In this document: piece by piece, positions 13,662-26,050 of the stretch | Position numbering within the stretch: position 1 is the stretch's first letter | Layout of the letters: every line of letters begins with the position of its first letter | NCBI RefSeq assembly: GCF_014199255.1 | Contig: NZ_JACIJF010000003.1 | Coordinates: forward strand, 404,041 to 468,040 | Direction of reading: 5' to 3' | Length of the DNA stretch: 64,000 nt | From: Sphingomonas xinjiangensis | GTDB taxonomy: Bacteria > Pseudomonadota > Alphaproteobacteria > Sphingomonadales > Sphingomonadaceae | Made by a program: the position numbers and the translations under genes | The notes under the pieces: generated by a model | What the model saw: only the letters and a program-made list of their open reading frames with translations | Told to the model about the DNA's origin: nothing | Database searches by the model: none

Positions 13662-14723
13662 GTGCCCCGCCGAATCCGCTCCCTCTTGTCGGTCCTTCGC
13701 GATGAAGTCGACACCTATGCCAGCACGAGCGAGGAAATCGCCGCGCGGACCAACCTGCTTGCGCTGAACGCCGCTATCGAGGCGGCGCGCTCGGGCGAGG
13801 CAGGCCGCGGCTTCTCCGTCGTTGCCCAGGAAGTAAAGGCACTTGCGCAGCAGGCGCGGAGCGCGAGCCACGAGTTTCGTTCGGAAGTCCGCGAGCGCCT
13901 TGCGCTCGGCGCGGGGATTGCCGACGAAATGGTCAGCGAAATCGAAGGCACACGCCTGGTCGAGCTTGCCCAGGCGCTGATTCAGAACGTCACCCGACAC
14001 CTCTATGGCCGCAGCATCGACCTGCGCATCATGGCGTCCGACGCCGAGATCGTCGCGGCGACGCTCGACCCCACGCCCGAAAAGCTGGCGGCGGCCCAGG
14101 CGCGCCTCGCGCTCTTCACCGCCACCTCGCCTTATTATCTCAACGCTTTCGTTGCCGACGCCGATGGCCGGGTCCTCCTTACCTCCGATCCCCATGCCCG
14201 GGTCCGAACGACCAATCTCGCCACCGCGGCGCAGTTCCTGAAGGCGATGGCGAGCACCCAGCGCGAGCAATGGTTCACCGACGCGGTCTGGCAGAACCCC
14301 TGGTCCGATCACCGCGCCGTGCTGGTGTTCGTCACCGGCATCCGCCCGCACGGCCAGTCGGGCACCCCGGCCGGCGTCTTCTATTTGGAATTCGATTGGG
14401 AGGGGCACATCCCTGCCATCATCTCCGATCGGACGCTGTTCGGCGACAAGGATTGGGACCGCACCCGCATCTCCATCATCGACGAGGACGCGCGCATCGT
14501 CGCCGACTCGTCGGGCTCGCGCTATGGCGAGACCATCGCCCTGCCGGCCCGCGCTGTCCGCGGCGCGGAGGCGCGCGCGGACGCAACGGTCGCCTATGCC
14601 TCGGCGTCGGAGTATCACGGATTCGACGGGCTCGGCCTGCGCTGCGTGATCGAGCAGAAGATGCTGAGCGCGGACGAGATCCTGGCGTCGCTCGGCGGGC
14701 TCAGGGAACGCCGGGCGCGCTGA
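13662..14723 (+). CDS. MCP-like protein: N-terminal chemoreceptor signalling tip followed by a PAS/Cache-like sensor
   Basis: A 353-residue soluble protein with domains in reverse of the usual order. Residues 15-60 contain the chemoreceptor hairpin tip ([39 protein letters not shown]), then a helical linker, then a Cache/PAS-like domain (about residues 110-345; [48 protein letters not shown]). No transmembrane segment is seen, so any sensing would be cytoplasmic. The frame is open to an ATG at 13566, but that start overlaps the divergent gene and adds Arg-rich unconserved residues; GTG at 13662 is preferred. The methylation helices are largely missing. Confidence 0.72.
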   Translation: MPRRIRSLLSVLRDEVDTYASTSEEIAARTNLLALNAAIEAARSGEAGRGFSVVAQEVKALAQQARSASHEFRSEVRERLALGAGIADEMVSEIEGTRLVELAQALIQNVTRHLYGRSIDLRIMASDAEIVAATLDPTPEKLAAAQARLALFTATSPYYLNAFVADADGRVLLTSDPHARVRTTNLATAAQFLKAMASTQREQWFTDAVWQNPWSDHRAVLVFVTGIRPHGQSGTPAGVFYLEFDWEGHIPAIISDRTLFGDKDWDRTRISIIDEDARIVADSSGSRYGETIALPARAVRGAEARADATVAYASASEYHGFDGLGLRCVIEQKMLSADEILASLGGLRERRAR

Positions 14724-14726
14724 GCG

Positions 14727-15293
14727 TTACCCGGCCAGCTTCTCGATCTTGTCCTGAAGCCGTGCCAGTTCGGCCTTGAGCGCCGCGACATCGTCTCCGC
14801 CGCCGCTTTCGGGGGCAGTGCCGCCGGGCGCGGCCGCTACGGGTGCATTGGCGGGTTTAAACGCGCTCGCCGCGGCTTCAAACATCGCCATGTTGCGCTT
14901 GGCCAGTTCGGCAAAGGGCGACCCTGCGAACGCGCCTTCCACTGCGGTGCGGAACTGCTCCTGATTGTGGCGAAAGCTGTCCATCGACGCTTCCAGATAG
15001 CCCGGCACCATCGCCTGCATCGAGTCGCCGTATAGCGAGATCAACTGCCGCAGGAAGCTGACCGGCAGCATCGTCTGGCCCCGCGACTCTTCTTCCATGA
15101 TGATCTGGGTGAGCACATTGTGCGTGATGTCGTCGTCGGTCTTGGCGTCGACCACCTTGAAGTCGCGGCCTTCGCGCGTCATCGCGGCAAGATGCTCCAG
15201 CGTGATGTAGGACGAAGTCTCGGTATTGTAGAGCCGCCGGTTCGCGTATTTCTTTATGATGACCGGACCGCTTCCAGGTGCTGCCTTCTTCAT
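14727..15293 (-). CDS. phaR: PHA synthesis repressor PhaR
   Basis: A 188-residue polyhydroxyalkanoate regulator. Residues 10-70 are the PHB/PHA accumulation DNA-binding domain (VIIKKYANRRLYNTETSSYITL), followed by the PHB-binding helical part (FLRQLISLYGDSMQAMVPGYLEASMDSF) and a C-terminal Ala-rich coiled coil (DDVAALKAELARLQDKIEKL). PhaR represses phasin and PHA genes and is released by binding the polymer. The longer frame to 15431 is rejected because homology starts at MKKAAPG. It is divergent from a PhaC-like gene whose start is only 15 bp away. Confidence 0.9.
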   Translation of the reverse strand: MKKAAPGSGPVIIKKYANRRLYNTETSSYITLEHLAAMTREGRDFKVVDAKTDDDITHNVLTQIIMEEESRGQTMLPVSFLRQLISLYGDSMQAMVPGYLEASMDSFRHNQEQFRTAVEGAFAGSPFAELAKRNMAMFEAAASAFKPANAPVAAAPGGTAPESGGGDDVAALKAELARLQDKIEKLAG

Positions 15294-15307
15294 GGGGACC
15301 CTCTCGC

Positions 15308-16375
15308 GTGATTGAAGCATACCTATCAGACTTTCATTCTGCGCCGCAACACGGACCGCGTCCGCTGCCCTTGTTTCTGGCAATGCTGCACAAGGAAACC
15401 GCAGCATCGCCCGGTCGCCGCGCCGCCGCACTGGCAGGCCTGCGCCGCTATCAGCACGCGCTCCGCCCTACCCCGCGCGCTCCCAAGCCGGCGATTGCGG
15501 CCGCCGGGCGCGCGCGCCTGCTCGATTATGGCGGCAGCGGCATGCCGATCGTTTTCGTGCCGTCGCTGATCAATCCCCCGCTGGTGCTCGATCTGGCGCG
15601 AGGCAATTCGCTGCTGCGCTGGCTGAGCCGGCAGGGCGTCCGCCCGATGCTGGTCGACTGGGGCACACCGTCGCCCACTGATCGCGGCATGGACATCACC
15701 GCGCATGTCGAACGGCTGCTGCTGCCGATGCTCCGCAACCTTGCGCGTCCGCCGATACTGGTCGGCTATTGCCTGGGCGGAACGTTGGCGATCGCTGCGG
15801 CATCCGCCATTCGGGTGTCCGGGCTGGTGACGATCGCCGCGCCCTGGCGCTTCGCCGGCTATGGTGATGCCGTCGGTCCAGCCGTCCAGCTCTGGGAACG
15901 AGTGCGCGCGGCCAGCGAGCAGCTTGGCCTGATGCCGATGGAAGTGCTTCAGGCCGGCTTCTGGCAGCTCGATCCCGCCAGCACGGTGGCGAAGTTCGAA
16001 CGCTTCGGCCGCCTGCCGCCGGCAAGTGCGACGGCGCGCGCGTTTGTCGCGCTCGAGGATTGGGCCAATGAGGGGGCGCCGCTGACCCTGGGCGCGGCAA
16101 GCCAGCTGTTCGGCGACTTCTTCACCCGCGACCTGCCCGGCACCGGCGGCTGGCAGGTGGAGGGGCGCGCCGTCGATCCGCGCGCGCTCGCCTGCCCCAG
16201 CCTGGCGTTCGTGTCCTCCACCGACCGCATTGCTCCGGCCAGCAGCGCACCGCCGGCCGACACCATATTCGAAACCACGCTCGGCCATGTCGGCATGGTC
16301 GTGGGCAGCCGCGCGCGCGCCGCGCTGTGGCAGCCGCTGGCGGACTGGCTAAGCGCCGTTGCCCAGCCTAGATAG
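15308..16375 (+). CDS. PHA synthase-like alpha/beta hydrolase
   Basis: A 355-residue alpha/beta-hydrolase related to PhaC. The nucleophile motif is GYCLGG with Cys155, the GxCxGG lipase-like box of PHA synthases, where Cys carries the growing chain. The Asp (SSTDRIAP) and His (GHVGMVVG) partners are in the expected order. It is shorter than class I PhaC (about 590 residues) and closer in size to class III, but lacks a PhaE partner here. It is flanked by phaR and a thiolase, supporting a role in PHA metabolism as synthase or as an intracellular depolymerase/thioesterase-like relative. The start GTG is chosen because homology begins near GPRPLPLFL; an ATG at 15383 is the fallback. Confidence 0.75.
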   Translation: MIEAYLSDFHSAPQHGPRPLPLFLAMLHKETAASPGRRAAALAGLRRYQHALRPTPRAPKPAIAAAGRARLLDYGGSGMPIVFVPSLINPPLVLDLARGNSLLRWLSRQGVRPMLVDWGTPSPTDRGMDITAHVERLLLPMLRNLARPPILVGYCLGGTLAIAAASAIRVSGLVTIAAPWRFAGYGDAVGPAVQLWERVRAASEQLGLMPMEVLQAGFWQLDPASTVAKFERFGRLPPASATARAFVALEDWANEGAPLTLGAASQLFGDFFTRDLPGTGGWQVEGRAVDPRALACPSLAFVSSTDRIAPASSAPPADTIFETTLGHVGMVVGSRARAALWQPLADWLSAVAQPR

Positions 16376-16410
16376 CGGCCCAAGAAAATAGAGACTGCAG
16401 GAGCGCGCCC

Positions 16411-17592
16411 ATGTCTTCGCCCCACGACATCGTCATCACCGCCGCCAAGCGCACTCCGGTGGGCAGCTTCCTGGGTGCGTTCGCGAACACGCCCGCGCAT
16501 GAGCTTGGCCGCGTCGCGATCGAAGCCGCGCTGGCGCAGGCCGGTGTCGCGGGCGAAGAGGTTTCCGAAGTGATCCTAGGGCAGGTACTCACCGCCGCGC
16601 AGGGCCAGAACCCGGCGCGTCAGGCCTCGATGGCGGCGGGTATTCCCAAGCAAGTGCCCGCCTGGGGCGTGCAGCAGGTCTGTGGCTCGGGCCTGCGCGC
16701 GGTGGCGCTCGCCTATCAGGCGATCGCAACGGGCGATGCCACGATCGTCGTCGCCGGAGGACAGGAATCGATGTCGATGAGCCCGCATGCCCAGTCGCTG
16801 CGGCCCGGCACCAAGATGGGCGACCTCAGCCTGGTCGATACCATGATCAAGGACGGCCTGACCGACGTCTTCAACGGCTATCACATGGGGATCACCGCCG
16901 AGAACCTGGCTGAACAGTATCAGATTACCCGTGAGGACCAGGACAGCTTCGCCGTCCGCTCGCAGAACCTGGCCGAGCGCGCCCGCGCCGAAGGCCGCTT
17001 CGCCGACGAGATCGCACCGGTGACGATCAAGGGACGCAAGAGCGACACCATCGTCGGCCAGGACGAGTATATTCGCGCCGGCGCCACGGTGGAAGGCGTG
17101 TCGGGCCTGCGCCCGGCCTTCAAGAAGGACGGCACCGTCACTGCCGCCAACGCGTCCGGCATCAACGACGGTGCCGCCGCATTGGTGGTCATGCGACGCG
17201 ACGAGGCCGAACGCCGCGGCGCCCCGATCCTGGCGCGGATCGCCAGCTGGGCCAGCGTCGGCGTTGACCCCTCGGTGATGGGCATCGGCCCGGTTCCGGC
17301 CAGCCGCCGCGCGCTGGAAAAGGCAGGCTGGGAGGTCGCCGACCTCGACCTGATCGAAGCCAACGAAGCCTTTGCCGCACAAGCACTTGCGGTCGGCAAG
17401 GAACTCGACTGGGATGCAGACAAGGTCAACGTCAATGGCGGCGCCATCGCCATCGGCCACCCGATCGGCGCCAGCGGCGCGCGGGTGCTGACGACGCTCC
17501 TCTACGAAATGGGGAAGCGCGACGCGAAGAAGGGTTTGGCGACTCTGTGCATCGGCGGCGGCATGGGAATCGCGATGTGTTTGGAACGGTAA
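16411..17592 (+). CDS. phaA: Acetyl-CoA C-acetyltransferase (beta-ketothiolase)
   Basis: A 393-residue biosynthetic-type thiolase with all three catalytic residues: Cys91 (QVCGSGLRA), His350 ([10 protein letters not shown]) and Cys380 (LCIGGGMG). It condenses two acetyl-CoA to acetoacetyl-CoA, the first step of PHB synthesis, or works in reverse in ketone-body breakdown. It lies 35 bp after the PhaC-like gene and near phaR, which favours the PHA role. GGAG lies shortly before the ATG. No phaB reductase is adjacent. Confidence 0.92.
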   Translation: MSSPHDIVITAAKRTPVGSFLGAFANTPAHELGRVAIEAALAQAGVAGEEVSEVILGQVLTAAQGQNPARQASMAAGIPKQVPAWGVQQVCGSGLRAVALAYQAIATGDATIVVAGGQESMSMSPHAQSLRPGTKMGDLSLVDTMIKDGLTDVFNGYHMGITAENLAEQYQITREDQDSFAVRSQNLAERARAEGRFADEIAPVTIKGRKSDTIVGQDEYIRAGATVEGVSGLRPAFKKDGTVTAANASGINDGAAALVVMRRDEAERRGAPILARIASWASVGVDPSVMGIGPVPASRRALEKAGWEVADLDLIEANEAFAAQALAVGKELDWDADKVNVNGGAIAIGHPIGASGARVLTTLLYEMGKRDAKKGLATLCIGGGMGIAMCLER

Positions 17593-17781
17593 CGGTAGTA
17601 CCAATATGAACCTTGAATTAATGTTGCGCACTGCCCGTGGTGATCGTAACTAACGGAAATTCATAGTAACATTGCTGCAACACATGAGAGCGGAAATTGG
17701 CGCGTTAGAATAATCCTGCTTGCCGCTTTTCGAAGAAAGCATTTCATTGCGCCTTGCATGAAGCACAGGGGCAATAAACGA

Positions 17782-20700
17782 ATGAAAATCTCTAATCTGA
17801 TGGGAGCTACCGCGCTGGCGAGTGCGGCGTTCCTCTTCCCTCAGATCGCGCTTGCGCAGGCCAGCCAGCCCATCGAGGCGGCGCCGTGCAATGAGGATCC
17901 GAACGGCGATCCGAACTGCGTGCAGGATGCAACTGGGGCCGAAGCCGAGTCAGGTACCGTGACCATCACCGGTTCGCGCATTCGTCGTCCGAACCTGGAA
18001 TCCACGGTTCCGGTCACCTCGTTGTCGGGCGAGCAGTTCTTCGCACAGGGCGATTCGAACATCGGCGACACGCTGAACGAATTACCGCAGCTGCGCAGCA
18101 CCTTCTCGCAGCAGAACCCCGGTCTCGGCATCGGCATCGCCGGGCTCAACCTGCTTGATCTGCGCGGCCTAGGAACGGCGCGTACGCTGGTGCTGGTCAA
18201 CGGCCGCCGACACGTCGCTGCGGACATCCTGAACAACGCCGTCTCACCCGACATCAACAGCATTCCGAACGATCTGATTGAGCGCGTCGACATCGTTACA
18301 GGCGGTAACTCTGCCATCTACGGCTCGGACGCCATAGCTGGGGTCGTCAACTTCGTCTTGCGCCGCGACTTCGACGGCGTGCAGGTCCGCGGCCAGACCG
18401 GCATCTCGCCCGATGGTTTCGGTGCCAATCAGTACATCTCTGGCATGGTCGGCCAGAACTTTGCGGAAGGTCGGGGCAACGTCACGCTGCACGCAGAATA
18501 CTCCAATCAGGATCGCGTGTTCGGGTCGGAGCTTCCTTGGCTCCGTCGTGTGGACGGCACGGCCGTCGTCGACGTCGATCCCTCCGGTTTGCCGAACGGC
18601 AGCGACGGTTTTCCGGACTCGATCTTCCTTCGCGACATTCGCAGCGCCTCGATCAATCGCTTCGGCCTGGTGCCCATCAATCAGAGCGCAGCCCAAGCTG
18701 GTTGCGGCATCGGTGCGGGCGCCAGCAATGGCGCGACATCCTCGGTGGGCGGAACGCCCTTTAATTGCACGTACTTGTTCCAGCCTGACGGCGCTTTCGT
18801 CACGCAAACCGGTTCTCGCTATGGCACCGGCGTGATCGGCGGCATTCTTGGCGGCAATGGTCAAACCGGACGGGAGGGCAAGCTCCTCTCGATCCAGCCT
18901 GAAGTGAAGCGGTACAACTTCAATCTGCTGGCGCACTTTGCCATCAGCGAAGCCTTCGAGCCTTTTGTTGAGGCGAAGTACACCCGCGTGGATGCAGTCG
19001 GTAACAACGCGAGCCCGACTGGCATCCAAGGCACTTTCAGCCAGTTTGACTTCCGTGAGCGGACGCGGCTCGACAATCCCTTCCTGACGCCTGCTCAACG
19101 CACGCAAATTGCGAATCTGCTCCTCGCTTCGGGATGCAACCCGAGCCTTCAGGTCTCTTGCGCCGCTGCACGGTCGACCACGGCAGGACAGGGCACGGGC
19201 GGTCAGCTCAACGCGGCGGACATCGCCGCGATCAATGCGGGCACCTATCGCTTCGTCACCGCGCGGTCGCTTGAGGACGTCGGCAATCGCGACGAAGTCT
19301 TCCGGCGTGACACGTACCGGATCGTCGGCGGCGTGCGCGGCACGTTCAACGAGGATTGGGGCTACGAAGTCTCATTGAACTACGGGAAGTTCGAGCAGAC
19401 CGTCGACACGAATGGCTATGTCGATCGTCAGCGTTTCATGCTGGCACTCGACGCCGGACGCAACCCGGTGACGGGCGCAGTCCAGTGCCGTTCGCAGTTC
19501 GACCCGACTGCCGCCGTCGCGTTCGACTCGGGTGCGTTCCGGACGGGCGCAGCGTCGCGCACCAGTCCCGGCCAGCCGGGGCGGCTTGCCTCTGACATCG
19601 CCGCCTGCGTGGCGTATAACCCGTTCGGCGCAGCCAATAATCAGGCTGCTGTGGATTATTTCACGCGCCGCGCGCACACCGACGCGTCGCTGGAGCAGTT
19701 CGTCGCATCGGCGTTCGTGTCAGGTGACCTGAGCCAATTGTTCGAACTGCCCGGCGGTCCGATCGGCTTTGCAATCGGCGCGGAATATCGGCGCGAAGAC
19801 GGCACCTATTTCGACGATGCGTTCGTCGGCGAGGGCAACGCCGCTGCGGGGACGCAGAGCAACACCAACGCAGTTGTGATTGGCAACTTCGATCCGCCCG
19901 CCTTCGTTGTGAAGGAGCTGTTCGGCGAACTTCGCTTGCCCCTCGTCAAGGACGTGTTCCTGCTGCACGAACTAAGCCTCAGCGGCGCGGCGCGCGTGGC
20001 GGACTACAACAACGCTACCGGCACCGTGTGGACGTACAATGCAGGTGTCGATTGGGCGCCGGTGCAGGATCTGCGCCTACGCGCAAACTACAGCCGTGCG
20101 GTTCGTTCTCCGAACCTGTCCGAGCTGTACTTCCCCCCGGTGGCCAATTTCGCGCCCGGCTTTGTGGATCCCTGCTCGCCCAACCAGCTCGCAAACAATC
20201 CGAACCGTCCAGCTAACTGCTTGGCGCAGGTCGGCGGCAATGCCGCGATCCTCGCCGGGATTCCCAACGTGACGCAGTCGCTGGCGGTGATCAGCGGCAG
20301 CAATCCCAACCTTGAGGAAGAAAAGTCGTCTTCCTGGACTTTCGGCGGCGTGTTCCAGCCCCGGTTCGTTCCGGGGCTCTCGCTCAGCGTCGACTATTAC
20401 AACATCAAGGTTGAGAACGTGATCGTCTCGCTAGGCGCGCAAGCGATCGCCAACAACTGCGTGGATCAGCCGACGACCGACAATGTGTTCTGCAGCCTCT
20501 TCCAGCGCTACCTCGGCCCGACGCCGGGCCCTCTCGCCGAAGTGCAGGGACAGATTGCGGGTAACACGCTGATCCAGGCGGGTGTCAACTTCGCAGCGCG
20601 TAAGCGTCGCGGCATCGACACCAACCTGGCATACCGCACCAATCTGGGCGGTGATGTCACGCTGAGCACGAATGTGATCTACACGCACAATCTCCAGATC

Positions 20701-21165
20701 AGCAATTTTGAGAATCCTGCTCTGCCGGACTTCGAGAACCGAGTTCTGGGTGAACTGGGCGATCCCAAGGACGAGTTCCGCTGGGATACTGATATCGGGA
20801 TCGGTGCGTTCACGCTGGGCTATCGCATGCGCTACATCGGTCCGATGTACACCAGCCTATACGAGAACTTCCAACCGCTTCCGAGCGCTTGCTCCACGCC
20901 TACCACGTGCCCGCCGAACAACCTGGACGTGGTCAGCCCGGAGGAGTTCCCGTCGGTATTCTACCACGATCTGCGCTTCGCGTATCTCGTGAACAAGAAG
21001 TTCGAGTTCTATGTCGGGGCCGACAACATCCTCAACACGCACCCGCCGCTCGGCCTTTCTGGCACCGGCACTGTGGGCGCCAACGGCGACCGCGGGACCG
21101 GCAACGCCGCAATCTACGACGCCTTCGGCCGTAAGGTGTACGCGGGCTTCCGCGCGCGCTTCTAA
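17782..21165 (+). CDS. TonB-dependent outer-membrane receptor
   Basis: About 1127 residues with a signal peptide (MKISNLMGATALASAAFLFPQIALAQA). A plug domain follows (TVTITGSRIRRPNLESTVPVTSLSGEQFF, RTLVLVNGRRHVAADI, VDIVTGGNSAIYGSDAIAGVVNFVLRRDF), then a 22-strand-type barrel ending in the terminal aromatic RKVYAGFRARF. The ATG at 17782 starts the signal peptide; an ATG at 17758 adds a basic octapeptide. This is the long sphingomonad receptor type, often for glycans or siderophores, but the substrate cannot be read here. About 190 bp of relatively AT-rich sequence, including TTGCTGCAA at 17672-17680, precedes it. A terminator follows at once and a 2OG oxygenase lies next. Confidence 0.93.
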   Translation: MKISNLMGATALASAAFLFPQIALAQASQPIEAAPCNEDPNGDPNCVQDATGAEAESGTVTITGSRIRRPNLESTVPVTSLSGEQFFAQGDSNIGDTLNELPQLRSTFSQQNPGLGIGIAGLNLLDLRGLGTARTLVLVNGRRHVAADILNNAVSPDINSIPNDLIERVDIVTGGNSAIYGSDAIAGVVNFVLRRDFDGVQVRGQTGISPDGFGANQYISGMVGQNFAEGRGNVTLHAEYSNQDRVFGSELPWLRRVDGTAVVDVDPSGLPNGSDGFPDSIFLRDIRSASINRFGLVPINQSAAQAGCGIGAGASNGATSSVGGTPFNCTYLFQPDGAFVTQTGSRYGTGVIGGILGGNGQTGREGKLLSIQPEVKRYNFNLLAHFAISEAFEPFVEAKYTRVDAVGNNASPTGIQGTFSQFDFRERTRLDNPFLTPAQRTQIANLLLASGCNPSLQVSCAAARSTTAGQGTGGQLNAADIAAINAGTYRFVTARSLEDVGNRDEVFRRDTYRIVGGVRGTFNEDWGYEVSLNYGKFEQTVDTNGYVDRQRFMLALDAGRNPVTGAVQCRSQFDPTAAVAFDSGAFRTGAASRTSPGQPGRLASDIAACVAYNPFGAANNQAAVDYFTRRAHTDASLEQFVASAFVSGDLSQLFELPGGPIGFAIGAEYRREDGTYFDDAFVGEGNAAAGTQSNTNAVVIGNFDPPAFVVKELFGELRLPLVKDVFLLHELSLSGAARVADYNNATGTVWTYNAGVDWAPVQDLRLRANYSRAVRSPNLSELYFPPVANFAPGFVDPCSPNQLANNPNRPANCLAQVGGNAAILAGIPNVTQSLAVISGSNPNLEEEKSSSWTFGGVFQPRFVPGLSLSVDYYNIKVENVIVSLGAQAIANNCVDQPTTDNVFCSLFQRYLGPTPGPLAEVQGQIAGNTLIQAGVNFAARKRRGIDTNLAYRTNLGGDVTLSTNVIYTHNLQISNFENPALPDFENRVLGELGDPKDEFRWDTDIGIGAFTLGYRMRYIGPMYTSLYENFQPLPSACSTPTTCPPNNLDVVSPEEFPSVFYHDLRFAYLVNKKFEFYVGADNILNTHPPLGLSGTGTVGANGDRGTGNAAIYDAFGRKVYAGFRARF

Positions 21166-21187
21166 GCCAGAGCAAGCACTTACTCGG

Positions 21188-21222
21188 GGGGATCGGAACA
21201 ATGTTCCGGTCCCCTTTCGTTT
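21188..21222 (+). terminator. Intrinsic terminator after the TonB receptor gene
   Basis: A 12-bp stem (GGGGATCGGAAC with GTTCCGGTCCCC, one T-G wobble, loop AAT) followed by TTTCGTTT, 22 bp after the receptor stop codon. Confidence 0.85.
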
Positions 21223-21282
21223 GCCTGGCCGAGCGCTGCTTTAGGATGGCGTGCCCAGGCTGAGCATGGCACCTAAGCTTCG

Positions 21283-22269
21283 ATGACAAACCAGATGCCA
21301 ATCGGAGGGCGCGCCGAAATACTGGCGCAGAACGGCAGAGTGCCGGAAGCGCTGGCGCTCTTGCACGATGCCGCGGCGAGCAAGGACCCCGACGCATGTT
21401 TCTCTCTGGCTTTGTGGCACCTTGCAGGCCGGTTCGTTCCACGCGACCTGGCGCGCACGCGCGCCTATCTACGCGCCGCCCGCGAACTGGGCGATGCCGA
21501 TGCCGCCGCGATGGAAATAGCGCTGACCGCCAACGGTACCGGAGCACCGGCGGACTGGTCTGGCGCACTTCGCCTCCTGCGCGGCGCAGCGCTGCGAAAC
21601 TCCACGGCAGCGGCCGAACTGAAGCTTGTCGAGGCCATGGACCTAGCGGACGATGGGAAGCCCACCCGCCTGCCCAAAGCGGAACAACTCGTACCCGACG
21701 GCGCTGTCATCCGCTTCCAAAACCTGCTGACCGCCGGCGAGTGCGAACTGATCGCGCAAGCGGCTGCCGGATGGCTGGAGCCCGCGGTGGTGGTCGATCC
21801 GCGAACCGGCCAGCAGGTTCGGCATCCGCATCGTACCTCCGACGGCGCGGTGTTGGGGCCAACCCGGGAAACCCTTCCGATCCGCGCGATCAACCAGCGC
21901 ATTGCCGCAATCAGCGGCACGGCCACTGAACAAGGCGAAGCGTTGATCGTGCTCCGCTACGCGCCGGGGCAGGAGTTCCGCCCCCATCTCGATGCGCTGC
22001 CCAACACCCACAATCAGCGCGTCATCACGGTATTAGTCTATCTGAACGACACGAATGGCGGTGAAACGCGCTTTCCGACCTATGGTTTGGACGTGAAACC
22101 AAGGATGGGCGACGCGATCCTGTTCCGCAACACGCTTCCGGGCGGATCGCCCGACCCACGTGCTATTCATGCAGGCGCCCCAGTCACACAGGGTGTGAAA
22201 TGGCTCGCAACCCGCTGGATTCGCGCGCGTCCGTTCGACGTCTGGAGCGGGCCCGAAAGCGCCGCCTGA
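21283..22269 (+). CDS. Sel1-like repeat / 2OG-Fe(II) oxygenase (prolyl 4-hydroxylase-like)
   Basis: 328 residues in two parts. Residues 8-120 form helical Sel1/TPR-like repeats (GRVPEALALLHDAAASKDPDACFSLALWHLAG, ARAYLRAARELGDADAAAMEIAL). Residues 135-318 are a double-stranded beta-helix dioxygenase with the iron ligands His235-x-Asp237 (FRPHLDAL) and His296, and the 2-oxoglutarate-binding Lys306 (QGVKWLATRWIR). The family hydroxylates protein or peptide side chains using 2-oxoglutarate, Fe(II) and oxygen. In sphingomonads such genes often lie beside TonB receptors, as here. The target is unknown. Confidence 0.85.
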   Translation: MTNQMPIGGRAEILAQNGRVPEALALLHDAAASKDPDACFSLALWHLAGRFVPRDLARTRAYLRAARELGDADAAAMEIALTANGTGAPADWSGALRLLRGAALRNSTAAAELKLVEAMDLADDGKPTRLPKAEQLVPDGAVIRFQNLLTAGECELIAQAAAGWLEPAVVVDPRTGQQVRHPHRTSDGAVLGPTRETLPIRAINQRIAAISGTATEQGEALIVLRYAPGQEFRPHLDALPNTHNQRVITVLVYLNDTNGGETRFPTYGLDVKPRMGDAILFRNTLPGGSPDPRAIHAGAPVTQGVKWLATRWIRARPFDVWSGPESAA

Positions 22270-22272
22270 GCC

Positions 22273-23301
22273 TCAGCCCCACATCCTCGCATAACGCTGG
22301 CCAAGTCCAGTCAGCAGCTCATATTGCGACAACCCGCTTACCGCGGCGGTTTCCGGCAGCGCATAGCACAGTTCGACCCAGTCGCCCTCGCGCAGCGCGG
22401 GCGCACCGTCCGCGCAGATCGCTAGCAGATCCATCGACACGCGGCCGAGTACCGCAAGCGCCACTTCCCCGAACCGCGCCCGCCCCTTCCCCGAAAAGCA
22501 CCGCAGGTACCCGTCGGCATAGCCGATGTTGAGGATCGCAACCTCGGTATCGGCCGTCGCGGTGAACGTCGCGTTGTACCCCACGCTCTCGCCCGCCTTC
22601 ACCAAGCGGCGTTGCAGCACCTGCGCCTCGAGCCGCACGACCTGGCGGATAGCGCCGGCCAGTTCGCGGCGGGCAACGCCGCCATACAGCGCCAGCCCGG
22701 GCCGGGTCAGGTCGAACCGATAGTCTGCGCCCAATGCGATCCCCGCCGAGTTGGCCAGGCTCATCCGCCGCGCCGCCGTCCGACCGTGCAAGCCCGCGAA
22801 CCGCGCCTGCTGGCGCGCGTTCATCGCGCTGTCTTCGTCGGCGCAGGCGAGGTGGCTCATCAGCGTCTCGATCTGCAACCCGTCGAGCAGCCCCGCCGCG
22901 ACATCCTCCACCGACACGCCCAGCCGATTCATGCCGGTATCGACCATCACGTCGCACGGTCCGCCGTCCGCATCCCGCCAGCGCCGCACCTGCTCGGCGG
23001 TGTTGAGCACCGGGCGCACGCCCTCGGGCCGATCGGCCATGTCCTCCGCGCGCACGCCGTGCAGCACCGACAATTGCACACCCAGATCGGCAAGCGCGCG
23101 CGCCTCGCTCCAATGCGCGACGAAGAAGTCGCGGCACCCCGCCTGCGCCAGCCGCCGAACCACTTCGCGCGCGCCCAGGCCATAGCCGTCTGCCTTAACT
23201 GCCGCGCCGCACGCCGCGGCGCCGCTCATCACGGCAAGCGTCTTCCAGTTATGGATCAGGGCGGCGCCATCGAGCCGCAGGCGAAGGGGGGAGGAGGTCA
23301 T
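22273..23301 (-). CDS. alr: Alanine racemase
   Basis: A 342-residue fold type III PLP enzyme that makes D-alanine for peptidoglycan. The PLP lysine is Lys36 (AVKADGYGLG), the second catalytic residue Tyr242 (SVGYNATF), and the family motifs GMNRLG, RPGLALYGG and GRVSMD are present. Length is slightly short of the usual 360 residues but both domains are complete. It converges with the 2OG oxygenase gene and lies 55 bp downstream of metH, probably transcribed separately. Confidence 0.93.
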   Translation of the reverse strand: MTSSPLRLRLDGAALIHNWKTLAVMSGAAACGAAVKADGYGLGAREVVRRLAQAGCRDFFVAHWSEARALADLGVQLSVLHGVRAEDMADRPEGVRPVLNTAEQVRRWRDADGGPCDVMVDTGMNRLGVSVEDVAAGLLDGLQIETLMSHLACADEDSAMNARQQARFAGLHGRTAARRMSLANSAGIALGADYRFDLTRPGLALYGGVARRELAGAIRQVVRLEAQVLQRRLVKAGESVGYNATFTATADTEVAILNIGYADGYLRCFSGKGRARFGEVALAVLGRVSMDLLAICADGAPALREGDWVELCYALPETAAVSGLSQYELLTGLGQRYARMWG

Positions 23302-23356
23302 CGGCTTCGGTTAGCGACCCGCAGGCCACGACGCAAAGCCGATGGGGCTCCACCTG

Positions 23357-26029
<2,673 letters not shown>

Positions 26030-26050
26030 GGGTCTATTCTATCTTGGAGG

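Noticed and set aside
17672..17680. TTGCTGCAA inverted repeat upstream of the TonB receptor as an operator
   Set aside because: Only 4 bp per arm; too short to support without conservation data.
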